Positions 48,406 through 57,168 of a DNA stretch of 64,000 bases are shown here, piece by piece. The notes under the pieces were generated by a model. It was given only the letters and a program-made list of their open reading frames with translations. It did no database searches and was not told where the DNA came from. Made by a program: the position numbers and the translations under genes. Numbering within the stretch: the first letter of the stretch is position 1; each line of letters starts with the position of its first letter. Where the stretch lies: the NCBI RefSeq assembly GCF_014174375.1, contig NZ_JABEQE010000002.1:124001-188000 (forward strand), given 5' to 3'. The stretch comes from Gluconacetobacter asukensis. Lineage in GTDB: Bacteria > Pseudomonadota > Alphaproteobacteria > Acetobacterales > Acetobacteraceae.

Positions 48406-49608
48406 CTAGGCGACCCGCACCAGCCCATGCATCCTCTCGACCCTCGTCCCGGGAAAGATCCGCGCCAGCGCGCCGCCGGGCACGCCCAGATGGTCGCACA
48501 GCACCCCGGCCGCGACGGCACGCAGATCGGTCGTGGGCGCCAGGTCCCGGTTTTCGAAAAGCTGATCCTGCCGCAGGCCGGGCCATATGCCGCCGACCCG
48601 CCCCCCGGCAACGGCCCCGCCCATGAGGAGAGCAACGGTTGCCGTGCCATGGTCCGTGCCGCCGGTACCGTTCATGCGCACGGTCCGCCCGAATTCGGTC
48701 ATGGCCAGCACGACCGTCCGGCTCCAGTCCGCCCCCAGCGCCCCGCGCAACGCCTGCACGCCGCGATCAAGCTGGGTCAGGGGCCCCTTGAGGCGGCCGA
48801 CCTGGCCGGCATGGGTATCCCAGCCGCCGATCTCCAGCGCCGCGACACGGGGGCCGTTCGGGGCCGTCAACATGCGGCCCGCGGTGGCGGACAGGACGGA
48901 AAACGGGTCCGGCCTGTGCCCGTCGCCCGAAGGCGGCGCGGCCGCTTGCATGACGGAATCGGAGAAGCCGCGCGCCCTCAGCGCATCGCGAAAACCCGGC
49001 CCGGTGAGAGGATCGGCCGCGTTGAGCGCCGCGATCTGGCTGTAGAGTGCCGGGTCCGGATGCTGGCTGCCGGCCGGGGCGAAGGTGCCGACAGGCGCGG
49101 GCCCGCGCAGCATCAGCGGCACGGACAGGCCCATGGCCAGCCCGTAGCCGTCCAGGCGGTGCCCGCGCCCGGGCAGGGCTGCAACGGCGCGGTTCAGCCA
49201 CCCGCTATCCAGCCGCCGGTCCGCGCCGCATTCAAGGTAATCCTGGGCCTCGAAATGCGACCGGCTGCGATAATGCCCGGCCACCGCGTGGATCGGCAGC
49301 ATCTGTCCCACGCCATACAGATCATGCATCCCCGCCAGCGCGGGATGCAGGCCGTAGAAGCCGCCCAGATCCAGCAATCCTCCCTCCCGCCCCGGCTGCG
49401 GCAGCAGAAGACCCTGCCGATGCGTCGCAATGTCGGGGTCGCCATAGGGCGTGACGGCGGCAAGCCCGTCGAGCGCGCCGCGCAGGATGATCACGACGAG
49501 ACGCGGATCATCCGGTCCGCTGCCGGACCCGGCGAGGGCCAGGGAGGCACGCCCGCAGGTCCAGCTTGCGGCAAGCCCCAGCAGGGCGGAACGGCGACGG
49601 AGCATCAT
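48406..49608 (-). CDS. DUF1501 family protein, exported
   Basis: 400 residues from the ATG at 49608, two bases after the stop of the DUF1800 gene. A twin-Arg-like leader (MMLRRRSALLGLAASWTCG) suggests export. Family marks: LVVIILRGALDGLAAVTPYGD, HEVAGHYRSRSHFEAQDYLE-like text (here HAVAGHYRSRSHFEAQD), EIGGWDTHAGQ and TEFGRTVRMNGTGGTDHGTATVALLMGG. DUF1501 proteins have a sulfatase/alkaline phosphatase-like fold and are almost always paired with DUF1800. The function is not established. Confidence 0.88.
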   Translation of the reverse strand: MMLRRRSALLGLAASWTCGRASLALAGSGSGPDDPRLVVIILRGALDGLAAVTPYGDPDIATHRQGLLLPQPGREGGLLDLGGFYGLHPALAGMHDLYGVGQMLPIHAVAGHYRSRSHFEAQDYLECGADRRLDSGWLNRAVAALPGRGHRLDGYGLAMGLSVPLMLRGPAPVGTFAPAGSQHPDPALYSQIAALNAADPLTGPGFRDALRARGFSDSVMQAAAPPSGDGHRPDPFSVLSATAGRMLTAPNGPRVAALEIGGWDTHAGQVGRLKGPLTQLDRGVQALRGALGADWSRTVVLAMTEFGRTVRMNGTGGTDHGTATVALLMGGAVAGGRVGGIWPGLRQDQLFENRDLAPTTDLRAVAAGVLCDHLGVPGGALARIFPGTRVERMHGLVRVA

Positions 49609-49610
49609 GG

Positions 49611-50918
49611 TCAGCGCCTCTGGAATTCGGGGGAGGAAAACAGCAGGGCCAGCGCGTCCTGCCGCGATCCCGCCTGACGCATCGCCAGCACGGTCGGCCG
49701 GCGCAGGGCCGGTCCCAGCGCGGCATGGGCGATATCCAGCGGATCGCCCGAGCGGACATGCGCCGCCATGCGCCAGGCCCAATCTGTGCGTGCCAGCAGG
49801 TCGGCCGGGGCCGACCAGTCCGCCGCCCGGTCGCTCCATCCGTTCGGCAGCGGTGCCGTCCACAGCGGCTGGCCCAGCCTCGCGAAGGCATCGAGCAGAA
49901 TATGCGCCGGGGCATGCGGGTCGTCCGGGCCGCTTGGCGCACCGCCCAGCGACAGGGCGCGCATGACCGCGGTGGCATAATCCATCGGCGAGCGGAACTT
50001 GCCGCCGGGCCGGCCGGCATCGGGCAGGTCGGCCAGCGCCAGCGACGCCGCGCCCAGATCGCCCCCGCTGGCCCGCAGGACCGACACGATCCGCGCGACA
50101 TCGCGCGGTGCCGGCGTGTCGGAGATGAAATGGCCGACCAGTTGGGTCGCGATGTGGCGATAGGTCGCCGAATGCGTGCCCAGGACATGCAGCGCCTGCA
50201 GCCCGCCTTCCTCGCCTTCGGCAAACACCTGCCCCATCAGGGTTTTCGCACCGGGTTCATGCGCCTTGCCGCGAAAGACGAAGCCCGGCCTGTCGGCCTG
50301 CATGTCGATGCCCCAGCCGGTCAGGATGGCGGCGAACGCCGTCACATCGGCCTGGGTATAACCGGCGGCGGGCGAGACCGTATGCAGCTCCAGGCATTCA
50401 CGGGCCAGGTTCTCGTTCAGGCCCTTGTGGCTCTTCCGCCCGGCCGGACTGTTCGGCCCGATGGAAGACGCATTGTCCAGATACATCAGCATGGCCGGAT
50501 GACGCATGACGGCCAGCAGCATGTCCTCGAAACGCCCGGTCACATGCGGGCGGATCGCCTCGCGCATATAGGCGCCCACCACGCCGCGCGTGCTGCCCTG
50601 GCGCAGGCTGACAGTGAAATGGTTGAACCAGAACCACGCCAGCCGCTCGCGAAACGGCTGCCCGGTCATCAGCAGGCCGTCCAGCTGGGTCGCAATCTCG
50701 GCCCGAAGGATCGGCTTGATCAGCGGATCGCCCTGAAGCTTCTCCTTCTGCTGCGTACGCTGGGCAATCAGCCCGTCGGCGGTATCGCCAACCCCCGTGA
50801 AACGGGCCTCATCCGGCCCCTGGAGCTGGGCGGCCAGCCAGTCGCGCGAGGCCTCCTGCGGCAGATCCAAGCCGCGTTCGCCCCAACCGAACCGGTTGAT
50901 GACACCGGAAAGCTGCAT
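49611..50918 (-). CDS. DUF1800 family protein
   Basis: 435 residues from the ATG at 50918, with GGGAG seven bases upstream. Family marks: NRFGWGERGLDLP, RERLAWFWFNHFTVS, MREAIRPHVTGRFEDMLLAVMRHPAMLMYLDN, NLARECLELHTVSPAAGYTQADVTAFAAILTGW. It is mainly helical and has no clear signal peptide. The pair DUF1800-DUF1501 is widespread; some pairs sit near surface or secreted protein genes, but the reaction is unknown. Confidence 0.88.
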   Translation of the reverse strand: MQLSGVINRFGWGERGLDLPQEASRDWLAAQLQGPDEARFTGVGDTADGLIAQRTQQKEKLQGDPLIKPILRAEIATQLDGLLMTGQPFRERLAWFWFNHFTVSLRQGSTRGVVGAYMREAIRPHVTGRFEDMLLAVMRHPAMLMYLDNASSIGPNSPAGRKSHKGLNENLARECLELHTVSPAAGYTQADVTAFAAILTGWGIDMQADRPGFVFRGKAHEPGAKTLMGQVFAEGEEGGLQALHVLGTHSATYRHIATQLVGHFISDTPAPRDVARIVSVLRASGGDLGAASLALADLPDAGRPGGKFRSPMDYATAVMRALSLGGAPSGPDDPHAPAHILLDAFARLGQPLWTAPLPNGWSDRAADWSAPADLLARTDWAWRMAAHVRSGDPLDIAHAALGPALRRPTVLAMRQAGSRQDALALLFSSPEFQRR

Positions 50919-50944
50919 GACACTCTCCCGCCCCCATGCCTCCA

Positions 50945-52027
50945 TTACTCTACAGCATGGGGCCGCTTTATGGCAGGAACCCGCCCATCAGAGCCCCGAG
51001 GGCCAGATATCCTGTTTTCATAAGCTCTTATCATTCTTGCAACGATGATATTCACCACGACAACCAGCCCCGCACCAACGATCGTGGCGATCAGGCGGTC
51101 GACCAGGATCGATTCACCGATGCTCTTCCCCCCGACCAGAATCATGATCAGCGGCGTCGTAACCATGCTGTAGAGCATATAGTTCTGTTTCCTGGCCACC
51201 ATGCCCGCAACGCCAAGTCCGGTCAGGAACAGCATGAATTCCTCCCGCGAAGGATCATGAAACAGGAAGACGCACGACAGCAGCACGCCCAGCGATGCGC
51301 CAAGCGCACGCTGCGAGGCCCGGACCGGAACCGGGTCCAACGGTCGCCGGCACAGCAGCGCCACGGTCAAGGCCGCCCACAGGAGATGCCGATCCGGCCA
51401 GCGAGCATCCATCGACAGCGTCAGCGCCATCAGGACGGAGAGCCGGAGCGGAAACTGGCAGGACGACAGGCTGCGAAACGACCGGACCCATCGTCCGGCC
51501 TTCGCCCCCAGCCCGATATCGCGGGACGGCAAAACGCAGGCGGGCGCCCCTCTCCCCAAAACGGAGACCAGGCACGCCGCCGCAACACCCCCCGCCATCA
51601 CCAGCACGACCATGGCATGCGGATGACGCGCCTGCCGGGCCATCTCGGTCAGGATCACGACAAAGACGATGAACCGGCCACAGACGAGCGCGGCAATCCG
51701 GTCGAAATTGCCGCACAATGCGGCAAGCGTCATGACACCCCACAACGCCAAATCGGCCCAGCCGCCCCAGCCGGCGATACCGACGCCGACCAGACAGGCC
51801 AGAAAAAGCGCAAGCGCAATCAGGACGATCTCTTCCCCCTGCGCCCGCGCAGACCCATGGCGCGTCGCATTGCTGCCGAGCATCGCCCCCATCGCGACCG
51901 CGAGCCCCGCCCGCTCCTGCCCCGCCAGAAGGCCGAACACGATCGGCAGCACGATCAGCGCACTGGAAACCACGACCTCCAGCCATCGCAGTTCCGCCTG
52001 CCGATCCAGGCGCAGCATGTCAGCCAT
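50945..52027 (-). CDS. FUSC-family inner-membrane transporter-like protein
   Basis: 360 residues from the ATG at 52027 with about ten membrane segments in two halves. ELRWLEVVVSSALIVLPIVFGLL begins the first; SLSSCQFPLRLSVLMALTLSMDARWPDRHLLWAALTVALL and ASLGVLLSCVFLF the second. FUSC proteins are inner-membrane exporter components. The frame runs upstream to an ATG at 52102 that overlaps the operator region, so the later start is preferred. It is divergent from a MarR-type regulator, which suggests it is the regulator's target. Confidence 0.78.
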   Translation of the reverse strand: MADMLRLDRQAELRWLEVVVSSALIVLPIVFGLLAGQERAGLAVAMGAMLGSNATRHGSARAQGEEIVLIALALFLACLVGVGIAGWGGWADLALWGVMTLAALCGNFDRIAALVCGRFIVFVVILTEMARQARHPHAMVVLVMAGGVAAACLVSVLGRGAPACVLPSRDIGLGAKAGRWVRSFRSLSSCQFPLRLSVLMALTLSMDARWPDRHLLWAALTVALLCRRPLDPVPVRASQRALGASLGVLLSCVFLFHDPSREEFMLFLTGLGVAGMVARKQNYMLYSMVTTPLIMILVGGKSIGESILVDRLIATIVGAGLVVVVNIIVARMIRAYENRISGPRGSDGRVPAIKRPHAVE

Positions 52028-52085
52028 ATGGCTCTTGAAACCCACGGGGCCAGCCTCTTTGCTGTCATGGGCATACGCGAACCCA

Positions 52086-52131
52086 TACGCTATGCGTAGC
52101 ATATGACCGTCCAGAAGATACGCAGTACGTA
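52086..52131. promoter_or_regulatory. Two related inverted repeats between FUSC and marR genes
   Basis: TACGC-TAT-GCGTA at 52086-52098 is a perfect 5-bp dyad. TACG-CAGTA-CGTA at 52119-52131 is a perfect 4-bp dyad. Their centres are 33 bases apart, about three helical turns. An extra ATACGC half-site lies at 52073. The sites sit in the 108-base gap between divergent genes, as expected for autoregulated MarR repressors. Confidence 0.65.
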
Positions 52132-52135
52132 CCAA

Positions 52136-52600
52136 ATGACAGACATACACACACGCGACATCGCCCGGCTGATGAGCGGCATGCTCTGGCTGGGGCGCCG
52201 CCTCCGCCGCGAGAGGCCGGAGGAGTCCGTGCCTCTCACCATGATCGGCATCATGGGCACGCTCTACCGGTTCGGCCCCATGCCGGCCGCCCGGCTCGCG
52301 GCACACGAGCTATTGCAGCCCCAATCCCTCACCCGGACCATCGCCGCGCTGGAACAGCGCCGCTACATCGCACGCCAGCCCAACCCGGCGGACCGGCGGG
52401 AAATCATCCTGTCGCTGACCCCACACGGCTTGCGCGCCCTGTCGGCCGACATGGAAAAACGACGCGAATGGCTGGCCGACGCCATGACCCACGCCCTGAC
52501 ACAGGAAGAGCGCAACAGATTGCTGGCCTGCGAGGACATCTTCGCGAAACTGGCCTGGTACGAAAAGAACGATCCGAGCCGCACGGAACAGCCTCTTTAA
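52136..52600 (+). CDS. MarR-family transcriptional regulator
   Basis: 154 residues. Winged-helix marks: LTMIGIMGTLYRFGPMPAARLAAHELLQPQSLTRTIAALEQRRYIARQPNPADRREIILSLTPHGLRAL, here in parts PAARLAAHELLQPQSLTRTI and NPADRREIILSLTPHG, the second being the wing typical of MarR. It probably represses the divergent FUSC gene and perhaps the DHA2 transporter downstream, and is lifted by a small phenolic or drug-like ligand (inference from family). The ATG at 52136 is used; a start at 52103 would lie in the operator. Confidence 0.88.
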   Translation: MTDIHTRDIARLMSGMLWLGRRLRRERPEESVPLTMIGIMGTLYRFGPMPAARLAAHELLQPQSLTRTIAALEQRRYIARQPNPADRREIILSLTPHGLRALSADMEKRREWLADAMTHALTQEERNRLLACEDIFAKLAWYEKNDPSRTEQPL

Positions 52601-52608
52601 AGATTCGC

Positions 52609-52650
52609 TCATCCGAGGATGAACCGCTTCTTTTTCCGAGGAAAAAGAAC
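52609..52650. repeat. E-type double hairpin, copy E4
   Basis: TCATCC-GA-GGATGA at 52609-52622 followed by TTCTTTTTCC-GA-GGAAAAAGAA at 52628-52649. Same layout as the 3' part of E1/E2 (GC hairpin then T/A hairpin) but different loops, both perfect. It lies after marR and may reduce read-through into the transporter gene. Confidence 0.65.
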
Positions 52651-52705
52651 CAAAAAGACATCGGCACCCCGCTTTCATTCCCGCCCCCTCACGGAAAGCC
52701 GCCTC

Positions 52706-54214
52706 ATGAATGCCACCAGCACGCCACGACCGGATGACGACCGACTGGACCCGCATCTGCTGCGGATCGCGGCAGTGGTCGTCCTGGGCACCTTCATGTC
52801 GATCCTCGATACGACGATCATCAACGTGGCGGTCCGCGACCTGTCGCGGGATTTCGGGGCCTCGCTGGCCACGACGCAATGGATCTCGACCGGCTACATG
52901 CTGGCACTGGCGACCGTCATTCCCCTGACGGGGTGGGCGGCCGACCGCTACGGCACCAAGCGGCTGTACATGGCCTCGATCCTCCTGTTCCTCGGCGGCT
53001 CCGCATTGTCGGGGGCGGCATGGTCGATGCCCACGCTGATCCTGTTCCGCGTGCTGCAGGGGCTGGGCGGCGGCATGATCATGCCGACCGGGATGACGAT
53101 CCTGAGCCATGCCGCCGGCCCCCGGCGCATCGGCCGGCTGATGGGCATCATCGGCGTGCCGATGCTGCTGGGGCCGATCTGCGGCCCGATCCTGGGCGGC
53201 TGGCTGGTCGATGACGTGTCGTGGCGCTGGATCTTCTTCGTGAACCTGCCGGTGGGCGCCATCGCGCTCTACGCCGCCCTGCGGGTCCTGGAACCGGACG
53301 AAGCCAAGCCGCACCATACCCTGGACTGGCAGGGCCTGCTGCTGCTGTCCCCCGGACTGGCGATCTTCGTCTTCGGCCTCGCCAGGATCGCGGCGGCCGG
53401 CAATTTCAGCGCGCTCGAGGGCGATATCGCCGCCGCGACGGGCCTGGCGCTCGTGACCGCGTTCATCCTTCATGCCATGCGCCATCGCGACCCGCTGATC
53501 GACGTCCGGATGTTCGGCCAGCGGACCGTCGGCGCCTCCGCCCTGACGACCTTCCTGTTCGGAACCGCTTTTTTCGGCATGTCCCTTGTCCTGCCGCTCT
53601 ATTTCCAGATCGTCAGGCAAGAGCCGGCCTTCGGCGCCGGCCTCCTCCTGGCCGCGCAGGGCATCGGCGCGATGATCTCCATGCCCCTCGCCGCCCGCAT
53701 GACCGACCGGCTCGGGCCGGGAAAAGTCGTCCTGACGGGGCTGGCATGCGTGGCGGCCGGCATGCTGGCCCTGAGCCGCCTCGAAAGCACCACGCCATTC
53801 TGGGTCATCGAACCGATCCTCTTCACGCTCGGCCTCGGGCTGGGCTCGACCATGATGCCGTCGATGAGTGCGGCGATGAGCACGGTGCAACGGCACCAGA
53901 TCGCCCGGACGACCAGCGGGCTGAATGTGGTGCAGCGTGTCGGCGGCTCGATCGGCACCGCGCTGCTCGCGGTGGTGCTGAGCCATCAGATCTCCGGCAT
54001 CTCCCCAATGGCCCAGGGCGGCCTGGCGGCGGTGAGCACCCTGGCCCCGGCCACGCAGGCCAGTCTGGCCGCCTCGCTCAATGTGGCATTCGGCCACACC
54101 TTCCTGTGGTCGTTCGGGATCATCCTCCTGGCCATCGGCCCCGCGCTCTTCCTGCCACGCAGGAAGAGCCGCATCCGGCCCGATGAAGGCGCGGCACTGT
54201 CGGCCATGGAATGA
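52706..54214 (+). CDS. DHA2-family MFS multidrug efflux transporter (EmrB-like)
   Basis: 502 residues with 14 predicted membrane segments. TM1 has VVLGTFMSILDTTIINVAVRDLSRDFG, then TGYMLALATVIPLTGWAADRYGTKRLYM, and LQGLGGGMIMPTGMTIL and GPICGPILGGWLVDDVSWRWIFFVNLPVG, the DHA2 signatures. It exports drugs or solvents by proton antiport. No EmrA-like adaptor gene is next to it. Start ATG at 52706 with GGAAAG eight bases upstream. It follows the MarR gene on the same strand and may share its control. Confidence 0.92.
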   Translation: MNATSTPRPDDDRLDPHLLRIAAVVVLGTFMSILDTTIINVAVRDLSRDFGASLATTQWISTGYMLALATVIPLTGWAADRYGTKRLYMASILLFLGGSALSGAAWSMPTLILFRVLQGLGGGMIMPTGMTILSHAAGPRRIGRLMGIIGVPMLLGPICGPILGGWLVDDVSWRWIFFVNLPVGAIALYAALRVLEPDEAKPHHTLDWQGLLLLSPGLAIFVFGLARIAAAGNFSALEGDIAAATGLALVTAFILHAMRHRDPLIDVRMFGQRTVGASALTTFLFGTAFFGMSLVLPLYFQIVRQEPAFGAGLLLAAQGIGAMISMPLAARMTDRLGPGKVVLTGLACVAAGMLALSRLESTTPFWVIEPILFTLGLGLGSTMMPSMSAAMSTVQRHQIARTTSGLNVVQRVGGSIGTALLAVVLSHQISGISPMAQGGLAAVSTLAPATQASLAASLNVAFGHTFLWSFGIILLAIGPALFLPRRKSRIRPDEGAALSAME

Positions 54215-54258
54215 CCGCGCCGCCCCGCATCACCAGCGGTCAGGCGCGCGCAAACCGT

Positions 54259-54963
54259 TTATTGACACACGATCTTGCGGATCGTCTCGATATTGAACTC
54301 TATCCTCTTCCTGAGGGACTGAGGCGCCATGAAATCGCAATTGAAGATGATGGACCCCGTAAACCGGTTGGTCAGGTAATAATATCCGATCGCGGCGATC
54401 GTGATGTTCAGTTGCATGGCATCGACACCACCCCGGAACGCGCCCGCCTTTTCCCCCCGGTCGAGAAGCGCCTGCAACAGCTTCAACCGACTCTGGCTGA
54501 TGACGGGGATGATCTTCGAATCCCGCAGATGCACCGCCTTGTGCAGGTTCGCGCTGTTGACCAGCGTCAGGAACTCCGGATTGTCCAGATAATAGTTCCA
54601 CGTAAACCGCACCAGCGTCTCCAGCGCCAGCACCGGCTCCAGATGATCGAGCTTCAGCGACTGCTCCGCCTGGTAGAGGTCCGTATAGGCATCCTCCAGG
54701 ACACGGGTAAACAGCGCCTCCTTGCCACCGAAATAGTGGTAGATCATGCGCTTGTTGGCTTCGGCCTTCTCGGCAATGACATCGACCCGCGCCCCCGACA
54801 GGCCATTCATGGCGAATTCCCTCTTGGCCGCCGCCAGGATGCGCTTCTGCGTCGCCTCCGCATCGCGCGTGCGGGACGGGGCCGGAGCCGGCACGATCGT
54901 TTCCGGCTCTGTCGCCTTCCTGCGCGGTTCGCCCCGTTTGAGTGCGTTCGGTGTTCTTGACAT
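54259..54963 (-). CDS. TetR-family transcriptional regulator
   Basis: 234 residues from the ATG at 54963, with GAGGA seven bases upstream. The helix-turn-helix region at ~37-85 is clear: TQKRILAAAKREFAMNGLSGARVDVIAEKAEANKRMIYHYFGGKEALF, quoted in parts RILAAAKREFAMNGLSG and VIAEKAEANKRMIYHYFGG. The C-terminal ligand domain has TWNYYLDNPEFLTLVNSANLHKA. An N-terminal ~35-residue extension is basic and Pro-rich. It is divergent from the CoA-transferase gene with an operator-like repeat between them, so it likely controls that gene. Confidence 0.9.
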   Translation of the reverse strand: MSRTPNALKRGEPRRKATEPETIVPAPAPSRTRDAEATQKRILAAAKREFAMNGLSGARVDVIAEKAEANKRMIYHYFGGKEALFTRVLEDAYTDLYQAEQSLKLDHLEPVLALETLVRFTWNYYLDNPEFLTLVNSANLHKAVHLRDSKIIPVISQSRLKLLQALLDRGEKAGAFRGGVDAMQLNITIAAIGYYYLTNRFTGSIIFNCDFMAPQSLRKRIEFNIETIRKIVCQ

Positions 54964-55188
54964 ACGATATCCTCGTCGCGGCGGCGACCAGCATGCGGCC
55001 GTCGAATGGATGCGACCAGATATGGCCACAAATTAACCCCTGACCGGGGCCGTCACAAGGCTTTTGCGGTCCCGTCCCCAGATCGAAAAAGACCGCGTCC
55101 ACAACAAGTTCCCGGCTCCCGTCCCCCCCGGCGCCGCAAGGAGGCGCCCCATCAAACGCCAGTGTGATGGCGGCCCCGCCTTATCCCC

Positions 55189-55216
55189 TTGCGATCGCCC
55201 AGGCCGATAATATATC
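55189..55216 (+). promoter_or_regulatory. Candidate sigma-70 promoter of the CoA-transferase gene
   Basis: TTGCGA at 55189-55194 and TATATC at 55211-55216 are 16 bases apart. The operator-like repeat at 55213-55231 overlaps the -10 hexamer, as expected for repression. Position fits a short leader before the ATG at 55255. Confidence 0.45.
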
Positions 55217-55231
55217 TAACCAGATAGTTAC
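55213..55231. promoter_or_regulatory. Operator-like repeat O1, probable TetR site
   Basis: TATCTAACCAGATAGTTAC. It contains TATCT-AACC-AGATA, a perfect 5-bp dyad. The same 19-base motif with two changes lies at 62917-62935 before the ABC importer operon. It is in the divergent region between the TetR gene and the CoA-transferase gene. Confidence 0.7.
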
Positions 55232-55254
55232 ATTTAGCCAGAAGAGAATCCGGC

Positions 55255-56835
55255 ATGTCGAAAATCAGAACGGCCGCGGACGTCGCATCGCTGGTGGAAG
55301 ACGGCGCCATCGTCGCCGTGAATTCATCGAGCGGCCTGTGCTGCCCCGACGCCATCCTCGCGGCGCTGGGCGAGCGTTTCCGTACCGAGGGCGCGCCACG
55401 CAACCTCACGACCATCCACCCGATCGCCGCCGGCGACATGTTCGGCACCAAGGGCGTGGACCATCTGGCCCAGCCGGGCATGATCCGCAGGATCATCGGC
55501 GGCTCCTACCCGTCCGGCCCCTCCTCCGCCGAACCACCGGTCATCCGGCAGATGGTCAGGCGCAACGAGGTCGCGGCCTATAACGTCCCCAGCGGCATCA
55601 TCTTCGACATGTTGCGCGAAGGCGCCGCGAAACGGCCGGGCGTGATGACGAAGGTCGGGCTCGATACCTTCGTCGACCCGGCGCAGGAAGGCTGCGCGAT
55701 GAACGAGGCCGCCCAGGCCGAACCGGTCGTCAGCCGGATCGACTTCATGGGCGAGGAATGGCTCTATTTTCCCGCCATCCGCCCCACCGTCGCGATCATC
55801 CGCGCCACCACCGGCGACGAACGCGGCAACCTGACCTTCGAGGACGAAGGCGCCTATCTCGGCGCCATGGAACTCGCCCTCGCCGGCCACAATAACGGCG
55901 GCATCGTCATCGCCCAGGTCCGCCGCGTCGCCCAGGCCGGCACCCTGCGCCCCCACGATGTGCGGGTCCCGGGCATCCTGGTCGATTATGTCGTCGAAAC
56001 CCCCGACCAGCTCCAGACCACCGCCACCCCATACGACCCGGCGATTTCCGGCGAGGTCTTCAAACCCCTCGACAGTTTCGCGCTGCCCGAATTCAACGTC
56101 GCGAAAATCATGGCCCGCCGCGTCGCCCGGGAACTGCAACCCGGCTGGGCGGTCAATATCGGCTTCGGCATCTCGGCCAACGTGCCGCGCATCCTGCTGG
56201 AGGAAGGCCGCCATGGCGAGGTCACCTGGGTGATCGAACAGGGCGCCGTCGGCGGCATTCCGCTGCTCGACTTCAAGTTCGGCTGCGCCGCGAACGCCGA
56301 AGCCTTCGTCGCCTCGCCCCACCAGTTCACCTATTTCCAGGCCGGCGGCTTCGACGTCTCGCTGCTCTCCTTCCTCCAGATCCACCCCAACGGCTCGGTC
56401 AACGTCTCCAAACTCTCGGCCCAGCCCCACGTCACCGCCGGCTCCGGCGGCTTCGTCGACATCACCTCCCGCGCGCGACGGATCATCTTCTCCGGCTATT
56501 TCAACGCCGGCGCCAAATTCTCCATCTCCGACGGCAGGCTGATCATCGAACGCGAAGGCAAGATCGCGAAAATCGTCGATGAACTGGAACAGATCTCCTT
56601 CTCCGGCCCCCGCGCCGTCGCACAGGGCCAGGAAGTCCTCTACATCACCGAACGCTGCGTCATGCAGCTCACACCCGACGGTCTGATGGTCACCGAAATC
56701 GCACCGGGCATCGACCTCCAGACCCAGATCCTCGACCAGGCCCGCGCCCCGCTGCGGGTCTCCCCCACCCTGCGCCTCATGGACGCCAGCCTGTTCCACC
56801 CCCACGTCAGCCCGGCCCGTCGAGCGGCGGCCTGA
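55255..56835 (+). CDS. Family I acyl-CoA:acetate/3-ketoacid CoA-transferase, fused alpha and beta subunits
   Basis: 526 residues holding both halves of a family I CoA-transferase, like YdiF and propionate CoA-transferase. The alpha half is at ~1-250 and the beta half from ~285. The catalytic Glu is Glu328 in VIEQGAVGGIP; the glycine-rich loop WAVNIGFGISANVPRIL precedes it. It moves CoA between short-chain acids. AAGAGAAT lies before the ATG at 55255. The regulatory site in its promoter suggests control by the divergent TetR gene. Confidence 0.9.
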   Translation: MSKIRTAADVASLVEDGAIVAVNSSSGLCCPDAILAALGERFRTEGAPRNLTTIHPIAAGDMFGTKGVDHLAQPGMIRRIIGGSYPSGPSSAEPPVIRQMVRRNEVAAYNVPSGIIFDMLREGAAKRPGVMTKVGLDTFVDPAQEGCAMNEAAQAEPVVSRIDFMGEEWLYFPAIRPTVAIIRATTGDERGNLTFEDEGAYLGAMELALAGHNNGGIVIAQVRRVAQAGTLRPHDVRVPGILVDYVVETPDQLQTTATPYDPAISGEVFKPLDSFALPEFNVAKIMARRVARELQPGWAVNIGFGISANVPRILLEEGRHGEVTWVIEQGAVGGIPLLDFKFGCAANAEAFVASPHQFTYFQAGGFDVSLLSFLQIHPNGSVNVSKLSAQPHVTAGSGGFVDITSRARRIIFSGYFNAGAKFSISDGRLIIEREGKIAKIVDELEQISFSGPRAVAQGQEVLYITERCVMQLTPDGLMVTEIAPGIDLQTQILDQARAPLRVSPTLRLMDASLFHPHVSPARRAAA

Positions 56836-56845
56836 CCAGCAAAAA

Positions 56846-56870
56846 GGGGGGCGGTGTTTCCGCCCCCCTT
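56846..56870 (+). terminator. Intrinsic-type terminator after the CoA-transferase gene
   Basis: GGGGGGCGG-TGTTT-CCGCCCCCC gives a perfect 9-bp stem 11 bases after the stop, preceded by AAAAA and followed by TTCGGCTCTCTTCTTTTTC. Element E6 begins right after it. Confidence 0.65.
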
Positions 56871-56877
56871 CGGCTCT

Positions 56878-56997
56878 CTTCTTTTTCTGAAGAAAAAGAA
56901 GCAAAAAGACTTTTGATCCGTTCAGGGCCATCGCGTGCCCCAGCAAAAAACTCCTGGACGAATCAAAGTTTTTTGGTTCTTTTTTTCAAAAAAGAAC
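56878..56997. repeat. E-type intergenic hairpin element, copy E6 (inverted to E1)
   Basis: Reverse complement relative of 733-853 over its whole length. CTTCTTTTTC-TGAA-GAAAAAGAAG at 56878-56901, GTTCAGG...CCTGGAC around GGCCA and TGCCCC, and GTTCTTTTTTTCAAAAAAGAAC-like pairing at 56976-56997. As at the left end of the window, it stands next to an R element. Confidence 0.75.
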
Positions 56998-57008
56998 GGA
57001 AACCCCTG

Positions 57009-57168
57009 AGGCTGTTTGAAAAGTCGGCCTGCCGAGCGAGAGTGCCGCAAAGCGGCACGCCCGACGTGTGTTTTCGAGCATCGGAGCGGAGCGGCCTTGA
57101 TGGCCGTGAGCACCGAAGCACAGAAAATGCACGTCGGATCGCCGGCAGGGTGACTTTGCAAACAGCCT
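57009..57168 (+). repeat. R-type structured intergenic element, copy R6
   Basis: 160 bases, same length and orientation as R1. The left arm (57009-57034) and right arm (57143-57168) pair at 23 of 26 positions, one of the others being G-T. The inner hairpin is GTGCCGC-aaa-GCGGCAC, and CCGACGTG pairs fully with CACGTCGG where R1 has two G-T pairs. It ends directly at the stop codon of the dehydrogenase gene. Confidence 0.8.
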
